Numbered from the stretch's first letter, positions 16,744-27,295 are shown. The stretch: DNA of 64,000 nt from Flavobacterium sp. CF136 (GCF_000282055.1 NZ_AKJZ01000032.1:39645-103644); one strand, 5' to 3'. Notes: generated by a model not told the origin, from the letters alone. A program made the numbers and translations.

Positions 16744-17104
16744 GAATTTTATTACCATGTGTCTAAAAATATAGTGTCAGGCAGAGTTCATTCGACTTCG
16801 CTCAGGATAAACTTAGTCGAAGCCCTTTTCTTTATGAAATAAGAGTAGTTATCATTACACTCATTGATTAATTATTTTTATCTTAAAGTCTCAAATTGCC
16901 TGTATCCTTTTTTTAATAAAAAAAACATTCTGATTAAACCTTTTTTTAAAATGAAAGTCCAAGCTTTTTTATATCGAAAGACGGGCTAAAAATAGTTGTA
17001 CATACAAATGTTAAATAACTGCCAATATCTCAAGTTTTGGTTTCAAAAAACTAAATTTGTATACTTACTAAACTCGAAATTATAAAACACATTTACCTTA
17101 ATTT
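16744..17104. other. Non-coding gap with a short inverted-repeat element and the RND promoter region
   Basis: No gene is seen. The part around 16787-16827 contains a TTCGACTTCGCTCAGG core followed by an inverted echo (tTAGTCGAAg). That core is, to my knowledge, a widespread short intergenic repeat in Flavobacterium. Close to the RND adaptor gene, TAAATTTG at 17052-17059 fits a -7 element, 45 bases before the ATG. No convincing -33 TTG lies at the proper spacing. Confidence 0.45.
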
Positions 17105-18166
17105 ATGAAAGTAAAAAACCTAATTTACGCCTTACTGATTATCGTACTAGGAGGATTTATTACCTACAGAGTGATATCTAACAAAAGTAAAAATGACGAA
17201 TCTAAAAAATCCGGCGATAAAGACACACCAACAACTGTAACCGGAATTATTGTTAAAACAACCACTTTTGATAATAATTTATCGCTATCAGGTTCTATTG
17301 AAGCAAATGAACAAATAGAAATCCACAGTGAAGTTTCAGGAATTGTAGAAGGGATTTACTTTACAGAAGGCAGTTATGTAAACAAAGGGCAGGTTCTTTT
17401 TAAGGTAAATGATATTGAACTGAAAGCTCAATTAAGACAAGCTTCCACCCAGGAAAACCTGGCTGCTGAAAATCAAAGAAGAGCCAAATTATTACTTCAG
17501 AAAGAAGCTATCAGTCAGGAAGAATTTGATGTTGCAAATGCAGGTTTTGCTTCAGCGCAGGCCCAAAGCCAATTGATTAGGGCTCAAATTTCCAAAACAT
17601 CTGTAAAAGCTCCTTTTTCAGGAAAAATCGGTCTGCGTTCTATCTCTCCGGGAACTTACATCACTCCTACAATTGTAGTTGCAAAATTGGTAAATACAGG
17701 CAAATTAAAAATCACATTTTCTATTCCTGAAAAATACGCAACACAAGTAAAATCAGGGTCAACGATAGATTTTACTGTTTCAGGATCAGATAAAGTGTAT
17801 AACGCAAAAATATATGCGATAGAACCGGAAATTGCTGTTGCAACCCGAACTTTACAAATTCGTGCTATTGCAGACAATACTGATGGAAAACTTTTCCCGG
17901 GTACTTTCGCTGATGTAAAATTACCTTTAAACATTATCAAAGATGCAATAGTAGTACCTTCAGAAGCTATTGTTCCTGTTCAAAACGGTAAAAAAGTTTA
18001 TATAGCAAATATTGGCAAAGCCAAAGAAGTTATGGTGGATGCTACTACAAGAACCGATGCTTCTATTTTGATTTTATCAGGATTAAAAGCTGGCGATACC
18101 TTAATTACCAGTGGCGTTATGTCATTAAAAAATGATGCTCCAATAAAAGTTAAAGTAAAAAAATAG
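17105..18166 (+). CDS. RND efflux periplasmic adaptor (membrane fusion protein)
   Basis: A 353-residue AcrA/MexA-family adaptor. An N-terminal membrane anchor (about 5-23) is followed by a barrel-sandwich/lipoyl half (GSIEANEQIEIHSEVSGIVEGIYFTEGSYVNKG split by the hairpin), a short alpha-hairpin (QASTQENLAAENQRRAKLLLQKEAISQEEFD), the second lipoyl half (VKAPFSGKIGLRSISPG) and a beta-barrel/membrane-proximal domain. No lipobox is present. It would bridge the pump at 18253 and the TolC-like channel at 21428. Gene order adaptor-pump-channel indicates one tripartite efflux operon. Confidence 0.93.
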   Translation: MKVKNLIYALLIIVLGGFITYRVISNKSKNDESKKSGDKDTPTTVTGIIVKTTTFDNNLSLSGSIEANEQIEIHSEVSGIVEGIYFTEGSYVNKGQVLFKVNDIELKAQLRQASTQENLAAENQRRAKLLLQKEAISQEEFDVANAGFASAQAQSQLIRAQISKTSVKAPFSGKIGLRSISPGTYITPTIVVAKLVNTGKLKITFSIPEKYATQVKSGSTIDFTVSGSDKVYNAKIYAIEPEIAVATRTLQIRAIADNTDGKLFPGTFADVKLPLNIIKDAIVVPSEAIVPVQNGKKVYIANIGKAKEVMVDATTRTDASILILSGLKAGDTLITSGVMSLKNDAPIKVKVKK

Positions 18167-18252
18167 CAATTTTAAGTTATGAGTTTTGAATTTGGACAAT
18201 GTATTCCACATTTTTATAATCTAAAATCTGAACTTTAAAATCACACATCATA

Positions 18253-21200
18253 ATGAGTTTATCAACTACAAGTATAAGAAGACCCGTTTTAACCATTGTA
18301 CTGAATCTTTTGATTATTTTATTCGGTTTTATTGGTTATACCTTTTTGGGCGTTCGGGAATTCCCTTCAATTGATCCGGCACAGGTTTCTATCAGGACGA
18401 ACTATACCGGAGCCAATTCTGACATCATTGAATCACAAATTACAGAACCTCTGGAGAAAGCCGTAAATGCTATCGACGGAATCAGAAACATAACTTCTTC
18501 CAGTAATCAGGGAAGCAGTAATATTACAATTGAGTTTAATTTAGATAAAAATTTAGAAGAAGCTGCGAATGATGTTCGTGATAAAGTTTCGCAGGCCATC
18601 AGAAGTTTACCTCAGGATATTGATGCACCACCGGTAGTTTCTAAAGCAGATGCCGATAGTGATGCTATTATTTCGATGACTGTTCAGAGTGATTCGCGAA
18701 ATTCCTTAGAATTAAGTGATTATGCCGAAAATGTAATTTCACAGCGATTAGAAACTATTCCGGGTGTGAGCAGCGTTCAGATTTGGGGTCAAAAACGTTA
18801 CGCTATGCGCCTATGGATTGATCCTGCAAAATTAGCTGCTTACGGTTGTACGGTTGCCGAGATCCGCGATGCTTTGAATGCACAAAATGTAGAATTACCT
18901 TCCGGAAAACTAACCGGAAACAATACCGAATTAACAGTAAAAACGGTTGGAAATCTTTCTAAACCGGAAGAGTTCAACAATATTATCATTCGTACAGACG
19001 GAGATAAAATCGTTCGTTTAAGTGATGTTGGAGGTGCTGAATTAGGTCCTGAAAATATTGAAACAAAATTAAGCCAATCGGGACTTCCGTTAATTGGTCT
19101 GGCGATTGTACCTATGCCGGGTGCAAATTACTTAGATATCTCAAAAGAATTTTACAAAAAATATGAAACTTTACAAAAAGACCTTCCAAAAGACATCAAA
19201 TTAAATGTTGCTCTTGACAACACTATTTTCGTAAAAAAATCGGTACTTGAAGTTGCCGAAACTTTAGGGATTTCAATTATTCTTGTAATCATTATTATTT
19301 ACTTATTCTTCAGGGACTGGGCAATTGCTTTTAGACCTTTAATTGATATTCCGGTTTCTCTAATTGCTACCTTTTTTATCATGTGGCTTTTCGGGTTTTC
19401 AATCAATGTATTAACCTTATTAGCCATTGTTTTGGCTACTGGTTTAGTGGTGGATGACGGAATTGTAGTAACCGAAAACATCTTTAAAAAAGTCGAAGAG
19501 GGCATGTCGCCAATTGAAGCGGCAATTAAAGGTTCCAACGAAATTTTTTATGCCGTAATTTCTATTTCAATAACTCTTGCAGCTGTATTCCTGCCTGTTA
19601 TTTTCCTGGAAGGCTTCGTGGGACGCCTCTTTAGGGAGTTTGGAGTAGTAATAGGGGCCGCTGTATTAGTTTCAGCCTTTGTTTCATTGACTTTAACTCC
19701 AATGCTGAATGCTTATTTAATGAAAGGCGGAGAGCAAAAAAAGTCGAAATTCTATACTAAAACAGAACCTTTTTTCGAAAAATTAAATGGTGGTTATGCC
19801 GATGCTTTAAATCGTTTCATGGCAAAAAAATGGATCAGTTTCCCTATTTTGATTGTTTGTTTTGGGTTAATTTATTTGTTTTTTACTATACTCCCTAAAG
19901 AAACTGCCCCATATGACGATCGTAGTGCCGTAACTATGCGTATGGCAACTCCGGAGGGGTCTTCGTATGAGTATACAGATCGTTTCATGCAGGAAATTTC
20001 TAAACTAATTGACGATTCTATACCTGAGAAAAAGGTAAGTTTGGTTATTACTTCACCCAGCTTTAATTCAGCTTCTGTAAATAGTGGTTTAGTCAGACTT
20101 GCATTAAAAGATGTTGATCAAAGAAAAGCATCTCAAAAAGATATTGCAGATAAATTAACTAAATGGACCAAAAAATATCCAAATGCCAAAACTTCTGTAA
20201 CCCAACAACCTACCATTGCTGTAAACAGACGTGGAGGCTTACCGATACAGTATATTATTCAGGCACCTACTTTTGAAAAATTAAGAGAAAAAATTCCTGT
20301 TTTTATGGATGAAGTTGGTAAAAGTGATGTTTTTTCTATTACTGATGTAAATTTAAAATTTAACAAACCTGAAATCAATGTAAGTATCGATCGTGCAAAA
20401 GCCGAAAGTTTGGGTATCTCTATTATGGATATTGCACAAACACTGCAACTTTCATTAAGTGGACAGCGTTTTGGATATTTTATCAAAAATGGAAAACAAT
20501 ATCAGGTTATTGGACAATTTGATCAAAAAGACCGCTCAAAACCATTGGACCTGACATCGATGTTTGTAAAAAACAGTAAAGGAGAACTAATTCAGATGGA
20601 CAATGTTGTTCATGTTGAAGAACAAAGTAATCCTCCGCAATTGTATCACAATAACCGTTATATGTCAGCTACGGTTTCGGCTGGTCTGGCGCCGGGAAAA
20701 AGTATCAACGATGGTATTCAGGCGATGGATCAGATAAAAGCTAAAGTTTTGGATGAAAGTTTCACTACCGATTTAAGTGGAGAATCCCGGGATTTTGTCG
20801 AAAGCAGTTCTAATACTTCTTTCGCATTCGGGCTTGCACTTTTATTAATATTTTTAATTTTAGCTGCTCAATTTGAAAGTTTTATAGATCCTTTTATTAT
20901 TATTCTGACTGTACCAATGGCGGTGGCAGGAGCTTTATTTTCATTATGGTTATTCAATCAGACCTGGAATATTTTCAGTCAGATCGGAACTGTAATGCTT
21001 ATTGGTCTGGTAACAAAAAACGGTATTTTGATTGTAGAATTCGCCAATCAGCTGCGAGAACAGGGGAAACCTAAATTAGAAGCTATTTTAGAAGCTTCGG
21101 AAGCCCGTTTACGGCCTATTTTAATGACGAGTTTAGCAATTGCATTAGGAGCTTTGCCAATTGCATTGTCACTGGGGGCAGCTTCTACCAGTCGAATCGG

Positions 21201-21351
21201 AATGGGAGTTGTGATTGTTGGAGGAACTATTTTTTCATTGGCATTAACACTTTTTGTAATTCCTGCAATTTATTTAATGTGGTCTAAAGCCCGAAAACAT
21301 TATCCGGAATTTGACCATATCGAAGAATATGAAAAAGAAAGTAAATCGTAG
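18253..21351 (+). CDS. RND multidrug efflux pump inner-membrane subunit (AcrB/MexB-like)
   Basis: A 1032-residue proton-driven pump, the normal size for the HAE1 group. It has 12 predicted helices and two large periplasmic loops. The proton-relay residues are present: the aspartate pair in TGLVVDDGIVV (D401, D402) and the lysine in IGLVTKNGIL (K922). It is not a CusA-type metal pump, since it lacks the methionine relay. It would extrude drugs or other amphiphiles from periplasm or inner membrane through the adaptor and the TolC protein of the same operon. Substrate range cannot be read from sequence. Confidence 0.95.
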   Translation: MSLSTTSIRRPVLTIVLNLLIILFGFIGYTFLGVREFPSIDPAQVSIRTNYTGANSDIIESQITEPLEKAVNAIDGIRNITSSSNQGSSNITIEFNLDKNLEEAANDVRDKVSQAIRSLPQDIDAPPVVSKADADSDAIISMTVQSDSRNSLELSDYAENVISQRLETIPGVSSVQIWGQKRYAMRLWIDPAKLAAYGCTVAEIRDALNAQNVELPSGKLTGNNTELTVKTVGNLSKPEEFNNIIIRTDGDKIVRLSDVGGAELGPENIETKLSQSGLPLIGLAIVPMPGANYLDISKEFYKKYETLQKDLPKDIKLNVALDNTIFVKKSVLEVAETLGISIILVIIIIYLFFRDWAIAFRPLIDIPVSLIATFFIMWLFGFSINVLTLLAIVLATGLVVDDGIVVTENIFKKVEEGMSPIEAAIKGSNEIFYAVISISITLAAVFLPVIFLEGFVGRLFREFGVVIGAAVLVSAFVSLTLTPMLNAYLMKGGEQKKSKFYTKTEPFFEKLNGGYADALNRFMAKKWISFPILIVCFGLIYLFFTILPKETAPYDDRSAVTMRMATPEGSSYEYTDRFMQEISKLIDDSIPEKKVSLVITSPSFNSASVNSGLVRLALKDVDQRKASQKDIADKLTKWTKKYPNAKTSVTQQPTIAVNRRGGLPIQYIIQAPTFEKLREKIPVFMDEVGKSDVFSITDVNLKFNKPEINVSIDRAKAESLGISIMDIAQTLQLSLSGQRFGYFIKNGKQYQVIGQFDQKDRSKPLDLTSMFVKNSKGELIQMDNVVHVEEQSNPPQLYHNNRYMSATVSAGLAPGKSINDGIQAMDQIKAKVLDESFTTDLSGESRDFVESSSNTSFAFGLALLLIFLILAAQFESFIDPFIIILTVPMAVAGALFSLWLFNQTWNIFSQIGTVMLIGLVTKNGILIVEFANQLREQGKPKLEAILEASEARLRPILMTSLAIALGALPIALSLGAASTSRIGMGVVIVGGTIFSLALTLFVIPAIYLMWSKARKHYPEFDHIEEYEKESKS

Positions 21352-21427
21352 ATTCTAAATTTGAAATAATATTAAAAGCTGCGGGTTTCGTTTTAAAATG
21401 GTAATTCGCAGTCAATAATTCATAGTT

Positions 21428-22738
21428 ATGAAAACTAAAACAATATTAAAAAGCCTGATTTTATTTTTGTTTTGTATAGCAAAAAGTAATGCGCAAGAAA
21501 TCCTCACTATTGAAGATGCCATGAAAATTGCATTAGAAAATAATTTTGAAATTAAAATTGCCAAAAACAATTCAAAAATAAACGAAACCAATGTAACTGT
21601 CGGAAATTCCGGTATGTTACCAGTCGCTTCGGCTTCGATAGTCGATAACAACAGTATTCAAAATTCATCTCAGACACGTCAGGACGGAACAACGACATCA
21701 TTGAATAATGCAAAAAACAATAGTTTAAATTATGGTGTAAGTCTTGACTGGACGATTTTTGACGGAATGAAGATGTTTGCGAAATTAGACCAATTAAAAG
21801 AACTTCAAAAATTAGGTGACACTGAGTTAAAAAGAACCATTTTAGAAAAAATCGGACAAGTTAATTCCGCTTATTATGATTTGGTACAGCAACAACAGCA
21901 ATTGGCTGCTTTAGATACAACAATTGTCATTTCAAATCAGAGATTAGATTTGGCAAAAAACCGTTTTACGATCGGAAAAGCTTCTAAATTAGAGGTTTTA
22001 AATGCTCAGGTCGATTTAAATTCAGATCAGGTAACTTTATTGCGCCAAAAAGAATCTTATGCCAATGCCAAAATTCTATTGAACCAATATCTTGCCCGTG
22101 ATCCTAAAATTGACTTCAGAGTAACGGATGCAGTAACGGTTGATGATAAATTAATTCTTGCCGATTTATTGAATTTGGCACAAAAACAAAATCCTGACTT
22201 AGAAGAACAAATCATTAATAAACGAATTGCCGAGTTACAATTAAAGCAAGTAAAAGCCGGTCGTTATCCTACTGTACAATTAAATTCAGGTTACAATTTT
22301 GCTAAAAGTGAGTCAAGCCTGGGCTTTACCAGTCAGGCTTCTTCACATGGTTTAAGTTATGGTTTTAGCGCATCAATGAATATATTCGATGGATTCAATC
22401 AGCATCGAAATGAAAAAGTAGCCAAATTAGAGATTGAAAATTCTCAAATTGCAATCGATCAGCAAAATATGATTTTGAATACACAATTAAGTACTGCTTT
22501 TCAAACGTATTTAACCAATATTGAATTAATAGGCCTGGTAGATGATAATGTAGAAATAGCTAAACAGAATTTGTCTATCACATTGGATAAATTTAGAATT
22601 GGAACAATCACCACCTTAGAATTCAGAACGGCTCAACTGAATTATGTCAATGCAAAAGTTAGTTACAGCAATGCTCAATATCAGGCAAAATTATCTGAAA
22701 TTGCATTGAAAGAATTAGCCGGAAATATTAGTTTTTAG
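21428..22738 (+). CDS. TolC-family outer-membrane efflux channel
   Basis: A 436-residue protein with a Sec signal (1-22, ending KSNAQ) and two tandem OEP repeats rich in long helices. One begins at LTIEDAMKIALENNFEIKIAKNN, the second near LLNLAQKQNPDLEEQIINKRIAELQLKQVKAG. This gives the TolC trimeric barrel and alpha-tunnel. There is no lipidation cysteine, unlike OprM. It is the third gene of the RND operon, 76 bases after the pump. Confidence 0.93.
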   Translation: MKTKTILKSLILFLFCIAKSNAQEILTIEDAMKIALENNFEIKIAKNNSKINETNVTVGNSGMLPVASASIVDNNSIQNSSQTRQDGTTTSLNNAKNNSLNYGVSLDWTIFDGMKMFAKLDQLKELQKLGDTELKRTILEKIGQVNSAYYDLVQQQQQLAALDTTIVISNQRLDLAKNRFTIGKASKLEVLNAQVDLNSDQVTLLRQKESYANAKILLNQYLARDPKIDFRVTDAVTVDDKLILADLLNLAQKQNPDLEEQIINKRIAELQLKQVKAGRYPTVQLNSGYNFAKSESSLGFTSQASSHGLSYGFSASMNIFDGFNQHRNEKVAKLEIENSQIAIDQQNMILNTQLSTAFQTYLTNIELIGLVDDNVEIAKQNLSITLDKFRIGTITTLEFRTAQLNYVNAKVSYSNAQYQAKLSEIALKELAGNISF

Positions 22739-22765
22739 TTTAATTTTGTTTGAAAATACATTTAA

Positions 22766-23629
22766 ATGATTTCATATAATACTAAAGACTGGTTCTCTTT
22801 TATTTTTCATTTTCACAAATCTGATACAGTAAGAAAATTATTTCCTGTCATGATTGGAATTGGTATCTACTCTGCATTTGTTGGATACTTTGAAGTAGTT
22901 TACCTGGGAATTGACGAAAATCATTACATTAAAAATATTCCAGTCATGCACGGAATATTAGGTTTCGTAATTTCCTTATTATTAGTTTTCAGGACCAATA
23001 CTGCTTATGATCGTTGGTGGGAAGCACGTAAACTCTGGGGAGGATTGGTAAATAATAGCCGGAATTTTGCCATAAAACTTTCAGGTATTCTAAAAGATGA
23101 AAATGACCGAAAGTTTTTTAGAAAATTTATCCCCGCATATGCCTCAACTCTATACAAACATTTAAACAATTCTGAAACTGCAAAACAGCTTTTTGATGAT
23201 GTTGATTTAGAATTAGATCATCATAAACACAAGCCTAATCAGGTAAAAAGAATGATGTCCCATAAAATAAATGACTTATATGAAGCAAAAAAAATAACCG
23301 GCGACCAGCTTATTATTTTAAATGCTGAATTAGTTGCTTTTACAGATATTTGCGGTGCTTGTGAACGCATAAAAAACACACCCATTCCCTACTCTTACAG
23401 TGCTTTTCTTAAAAAATTCATCTTTTTCTACACGATGACTTTACCATTTGGTTATTCTTTAAGCATAGGATATTATGTTGCTCCTGTTGTGGTTTTTATT
23501 TTCTATGTTTTGGCAAGTCTGGAATTAATTGCGGAAGAAATTGAAGACCCGTTTGGTGATGATGAAAATGATCTGCCAATCAGAAAGATTTCAGAAAACA
23601 TTAAAAAACATGTGGAAGAATTGATTTAA
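22766..23629 (+). CDS. Bestrophin-family (YneE/UPF0187-like) ion channel protein
   Basis: A 287-residue membrane protein of the bacterial bestrophin family. Typical features are four hydrophobic segments, the R(T/N)NTAYDRWWEARKLWGGLVNNSR block (about 70-92) and the acidic EEIEDPFGDDENDLP cluster near the C-terminus, which lines the calcium/gating region in eukaryotic bestrophins. Bacterial members form pentameric ion channels, cation-selective in the best studied case. It starts 27 bases after the TolC gene and may be read through from the efflux operon, though a functional link is not evident. Confidence 0.88.
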   Translation: MISYNTKDWFSFIFHFHKSDTVRKLFPVMIGIGIYSAFVGYFEVVYLGIDENHYIKNIPVMHGILGFVISLLLVFRTNTAYDRWWEARKLWGGLVNNSRNFAIKLSGILKDENDRKFFRKFIPAYASTLYKHLNNSETAKQLFDDVDLELDHHKHKPNQVKRMMSHKINDLYEAKKITGDQLIILNAELVAFTDICGACERIKNTPIPYSYSAFLKKFIFFYTMTLPFGYSLSIGYYVAPVVVFIFYVLASLELIAEEIEDPFGDDENDLPIRKISENIKKHVEELI

Positions 23630-23811
23630 AAATTTCAACCTAATTTTTTTAAATGGATTATTAAGTCGATTGCGATAACTTTTTTACTCATTTTTGTTCT
23701 TTACAATTCCGTTAAACGGTACTTTTTAAAGACAAAAAATAAAAAAATAGTTTCCAACTCCCGCAATCAATCCTTATATTTACACCTTTATTCAAGAACA
23801 ATAAAGTTAAC

Positions 23812-26232
23812 ATGAAAATATCTTACAACTGGTTAAAACAATTCATTAAAACAGACTGGACATCTGAACAAACTTCCGAATTACTAACGGATTTAGGCCT
23901 GGAAGTTGAAGTTGTCGAAAAATACCAATCGATAAAAGGTGGTTTAGAAGGAGTTGTTGTAGGACACGTACTGACTTGCGAGAAACACCCTGATGCAGAC
24001 AGATTAAAAATTACAACCTTAAACATTGGTTTAGAAGCTCCTATTCAGGTAGTTTGTGGCGCTGCAAATGTTGCAGCAGGACAAAAAGTTCCTGTAGCCA
24101 CTATTGGAACAATTTTATATGATAAAGAAGGAGGAGAATTTACTATTAAAAAAGGTAAAATTCGTGGACAGGAAAGTCACGGAATGATTTGCGCAGAAGA
24201 TGAATTAGGTCTTGGCTCAGGACATGACGGAATCATGGTTTTGGAGGATACTTTAATCCCCGGAACACCTGCTTCAGAAGTTTTTAAGCTTGCAAATGAT
24301 GAAGTTTTCGAAATTGGACTAACTCCAAATCGTGCAGACGCAATGAGCCATTTTGGAACTGCCCGTGATTTAAGAGCAGGAATGCTGCAACGTGGCGTAA
24401 ATGTAGAATTGATTACTCCGTCAGTTAGTAATTTCAGAGTTGATATGCGTACTCTAAAAATTGATGTGAGTGTAGAAGAACCTGCATTGGCACCAAGATA
24501 CTGTGGCGTAACGATTTCCGGAATTTCTGTTCAGGAATCACCAGCCTGGTTGCAAGACCGCTTAAAAGCAATCGGATTAACTCCAAAAAATAATATTGTC
24601 GATGTCACTAATTATGTTTTACATGAATTAGGACAGCCATTACACGCTTTTGATGCTGCAAAAATCCATGGAAAAATAATTGTAAAAACATTGCCGGAAG
24701 GTACAAAATTCACGACTTTAGACGATGTCGAAAGAACATTGCATGCAGAAGATTTAATGATTTGTGACGAAAAAGGACCGCTTTGTATTGCTGGTGTTTT
24801 TGGCGGAAAAAAATCAGGAGTCTCTGAAGGAACAACTTCAATATTCTTAGAAAGTGCTTATTTTGATGCCGTTAGCATTCGTAAAACAGCTAAAAGACAT
24901 CAATTAAACACTGATGCATCTTTCAGGTTTGAAAGGGGAATTGACCCAACTATTACTGAATATGCCCTGAAACGTGCTGCACTTTTGATTCAGGAAGTAG
25001 CAGGCGGAAAAATTACATCTGACGTAGTTGAAGTATATCCTAAAAAAATAGAAGATTTTTCTGTTTTACTGAACTTCAGCCATGTATCAAAAATTATTGG
25101 ACAGGAAATTCCAAAAGATACCATCAAAAAAATATTAGTTTCATTAGATATCAAAGTCAATAGTGTTTCTGATTCCGGTTTAGGATTAACTATTCCGGCT
25201 TATCGTGTAGATGTACAACGTGAAATAGATGTAATCGAAGAAATTTTGAGAGTTTATGGTTATAACAATATTGAATTTTCTAAAAAGTTCAATGCAACCG
25301 TTTCGAATTCTCCAAGAACAGAAGATTATAAAGTACAGAATATCATCGCTTCACAGTTAAACTCACAAGGTTTTCATGAGATGATGGCCAATTCTTTAAC
25401 TACAGCTGCTTACGCAAAATTGTCAACTGTTCTTAAGGAAGAACATAATGTTACGATGCTTAATCCTTTAAGTGGTGATTTGGCAACCATGCGTCAGTCT
25501 TTATTGTTCTCTGCTTTAGAAGCGATTTCATATAATATCAATAGAAGAAATTCTGATTTAAAACTGTTTGAATTCGGAAAGACATATCATAAATACCTTA
25601 ACGGTTACGAAGAACACAAACATTTAACTTTATCAATTTCAGGAGACAGAAATAGAGAAAGCTGGACAAGTCCACAAAAATCTACTGATTTCTTTTTATT
25701 GAAAGGATATGCTAAAGCAATTTTGGCCCGTTTAGGAATCGATAAAATTTCTAATGCTCCGGTACAATCAGATGTTTTTTCTGAAGGGACATCAATTTGC
25801 TACAACAACGATACATTAGTTGAAATGGGGGTTGTTAAAAAATCGATTTTGAAACATTTCGGAATAAAACAGGATGTTTATTATGCTGATTTTAACTGGG
25901 ATTTGATTTTAAAAATCATTACCGGAAAAATTAAATATACCGAAATCCCAAAATATCCTGAAGTACGCAGAGATTTGGCTTTATTAATTGACCAAAACAC
26001 AACATACGAAAGTATTTATAATCTGGCCAAACAAACAGAGAAAGCATTTTTGAAAGATGTAAATTTATTTGACGTTTACGAAGGTAAAAATCTTCCGGAA
26101 GGTAAAAAATCATATGCGTTGAGTTTTACAATTCAGGACAGTACCAAAACACTTACGGATTCTCAAATTGACAAGATCATGTCGAAATTGCAACAGACAT
26201 TTGAAACTGAGCTTGGAGCAAGTTTAAGATAA
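23812..26232 (+). CDS. pheT: Phenylalanine--tRNA ligase beta subunit
   Basis: An 806-residue full-length PheT. In order: an N-terminal B1 segment, an EMAP/OB tRNA-binding domain (about 40-150, VVGHVLTCEKHPDADRLKI), B3/4 editing domain (about 210-385), B5 domain (about 400-475), a catalytic-like core (about 480-700) and the C-terminal ferredoxin-fold anticodon-binding domain (YPEVRRDLALLID to the end). It pairs with PheS, which is not in this window, as is usual in Bacteroidota where pheS and pheT are unlinked. A near-consensus -7 (TATATTTA, 23775-23782) lies upstream and a strong hairpin follows. Confidence 0.97.
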   Translation: MKISYNWLKQFIKTDWTSEQTSELLTDLGLEVEVVEKYQSIKGGLEGVVVGHVLTCEKHPDADRLKITTLNIGLEAPIQVVCGAANVAAGQKVPVATIGTILYDKEGGEFTIKKGKIRGQESHGMICAEDELGLGSGHDGIMVLEDTLIPGTPASEVFKLANDEVFEIGLTPNRADAMSHFGTARDLRAGMLQRGVNVELITPSVSNFRVDMRTLKIDVSVEEPALAPRYCGVTISGISVQESPAWLQDRLKAIGLTPKNNIVDVTNYVLHELGQPLHAFDAAKIHGKIIVKTLPEGTKFTTLDDVERTLHAEDLMICDEKGPLCIAGVFGGKKSGVSEGTTSIFLESAYFDAVSIRKTAKRHQLNTDASFRFERGIDPTITEYALKRAALLIQEVAGGKITSDVVEVYPKKIEDFSVLLNFSHVSKIIGQEIPKDTIKKILVSLDIKVNSVSDSGLGLTIPAYRVDVQREIDVIEEILRVYGYNNIEFSKKFNATVSNSPRTEDYKVQNIIASQLNSQGFHEMMANSLTTAAYAKLSTVLKEEHNVTMLNPLSGDLATMRQSLLFSALEAISYNINRRNSDLKLFEFGKTYHKYLNGYEEHKHLTLSISGDRNRESWTSPQKSTDFFLLKGYAKAILARLGIDKISNAPVQSDVFSEGTSICYNNDTLVEMGVVKKSILKHFGIKQDVYYADFNWDLILKIITGKIKYTEIPKYPEVRRDLALLIDQNTTYESIYNLAKQTEKAFLKDVNLFDVYEGKNLPEGKKSYALSFTIQDSTKTLTDSQIDKIMSKLQQTFETELGASLR

Positions 26233-26237
26233 GATGA

Positions 26238-26272
26238 TAAAAAAACACCAGCAAATGCTGGTGTTTTTTTTT
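26238..26272 (+). terminator. Bidirectional terminator between pheT and the DUF808 gene
   Basis: AAAAAACACCAGCA - aa - TGCTGGTGTTTTTT is a strong GC-centred stem flanked by A and T runs, between convergent genes. Confidence 0.88.
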
Positions 26273-26297
26273 ATATAATGTAAAAGATATTCTTTAG

Positions 26298-27176
26298 TTA
26301 GCCTTTTCTAAACAGTTTTTTAAACAAATTCACAATCCCTAAAACTATAAGCCCTAATACTAAACCTAGTACAAATTCTTTTATAATTGATGGGATATTT
26401 ATTTTAGTCGCCAAATGATGGAAAAATGGAATATAATGTACGAAGATACCTCCTGCAACTAATAGTAATGCAATTGTACCAATTACAGTTAGACTTTTTA
26501 TAACCAACGGAAGGGCTTTTACCAAAATATTACCAATAAATTTTGATATACTTTTTTCTCTTTTACTAAATTTAATAAGCTTATAACCTGCTTCATCCAT
26601 ACGTACAATTAATGCTACAATCCCGTAAACGCCAATTGTTGCGATTACTGCTATAATTGATACGACAATTATTTGCTGTGAAATAGACTTTCCGATTACC
26701 GTTCCTAAAGCGATGATTACGATTTCTACCGATAGAATAAAATCGGTTATGATTGCTGATTTTATTTTTCCTTTTTCCATTGCCAGAATTTCTTCTTCGG
26801 TAAAAGTTTCTTCTGTTATTCCTTCTGATTCTTCATGTGAATGAGGAAATATAAATTCATATATTTTTTCAGCTCCTTCATAAGCTAAGAAAAGACCTCC
26901 AAGCACTAAGACTACAATGATAGCAAACGGAAAAAAAGCACTCAATAAAAATGCGATTGGTAAAATAATGATTTTATTAAGCAGTGAACCTTTGCTGATA
27001 GCCCATAAAACAGGAAGCTCTCTTGAAGAAGCAAATCCTGAGGCTTTTTCGGCATTAACGGCTAAATCATCTCCTAAAATACCCGCAGTTTTTTTTGCTG
27101 CAACTTTACTCATTACTGCAACATCATCCATGATTGCTGCGATATCATCTAATAGTACGAAAAAACCTGATGCCAT
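26298..27176 (-). CDS. DUF808 family membrane protein (YedI-like)
   Basis: A 292-residue polytopic membrane protein. The start MASGFFVLLDDIAAIMDDVAVMSKVAAKKTAGILGDDLAVNA is diagnostic of the DUF808/YedI family and is full length for it. At least six hydrophobic segments are visible, with an acidic loop around EEETFTEEEILAMEKGK. The molecular function is unknown. It is a single gene convergent with pheT. Confidence 0.88.
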   Translation of the reverse strand: MASGFFVLLDDIAAIMDDVAVMSKVAAKKTAGILGDDLAVNAEKASGFASSRELPVLWAISKGSLLNKIIILPIAFLLSAFFPFAIIVVLVLGGLFLAYEGAEKIYEFIFPHSHEESEGITEETFTEEEILAMEKGKIKSAIITDFILSVEIVIIALGTVIGKSISQQIIVVSIIAVIATIGVYGIVALIVRMDEAGYKLIKFSKREKSISKFIGNILVKALPLVIKSLTVIGTIALLLVAGGIFVHYIPFFHHLATKINIPSIIKEFVLGLVLGLIVLGIVNLFKKLFRKG

Positions 27177-27295
27177 TATAAATTTTTTATTTTAAGAATT
27201 GCATAAACCGCTAGCTAATAGCGCCAGATTTATCTATGCATATCATTTTTTATAGGTGCGAATCTACTACTTTTTTGCCAAATGTTTTTCTAAAA

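Noticed and set aside
27220..27245. GCTAGCTAATAGC stem near the DUF808 start as an attenuator
   Set aside because: The stem is short and AT-rich, with no alternative structure or leader peptide visible.
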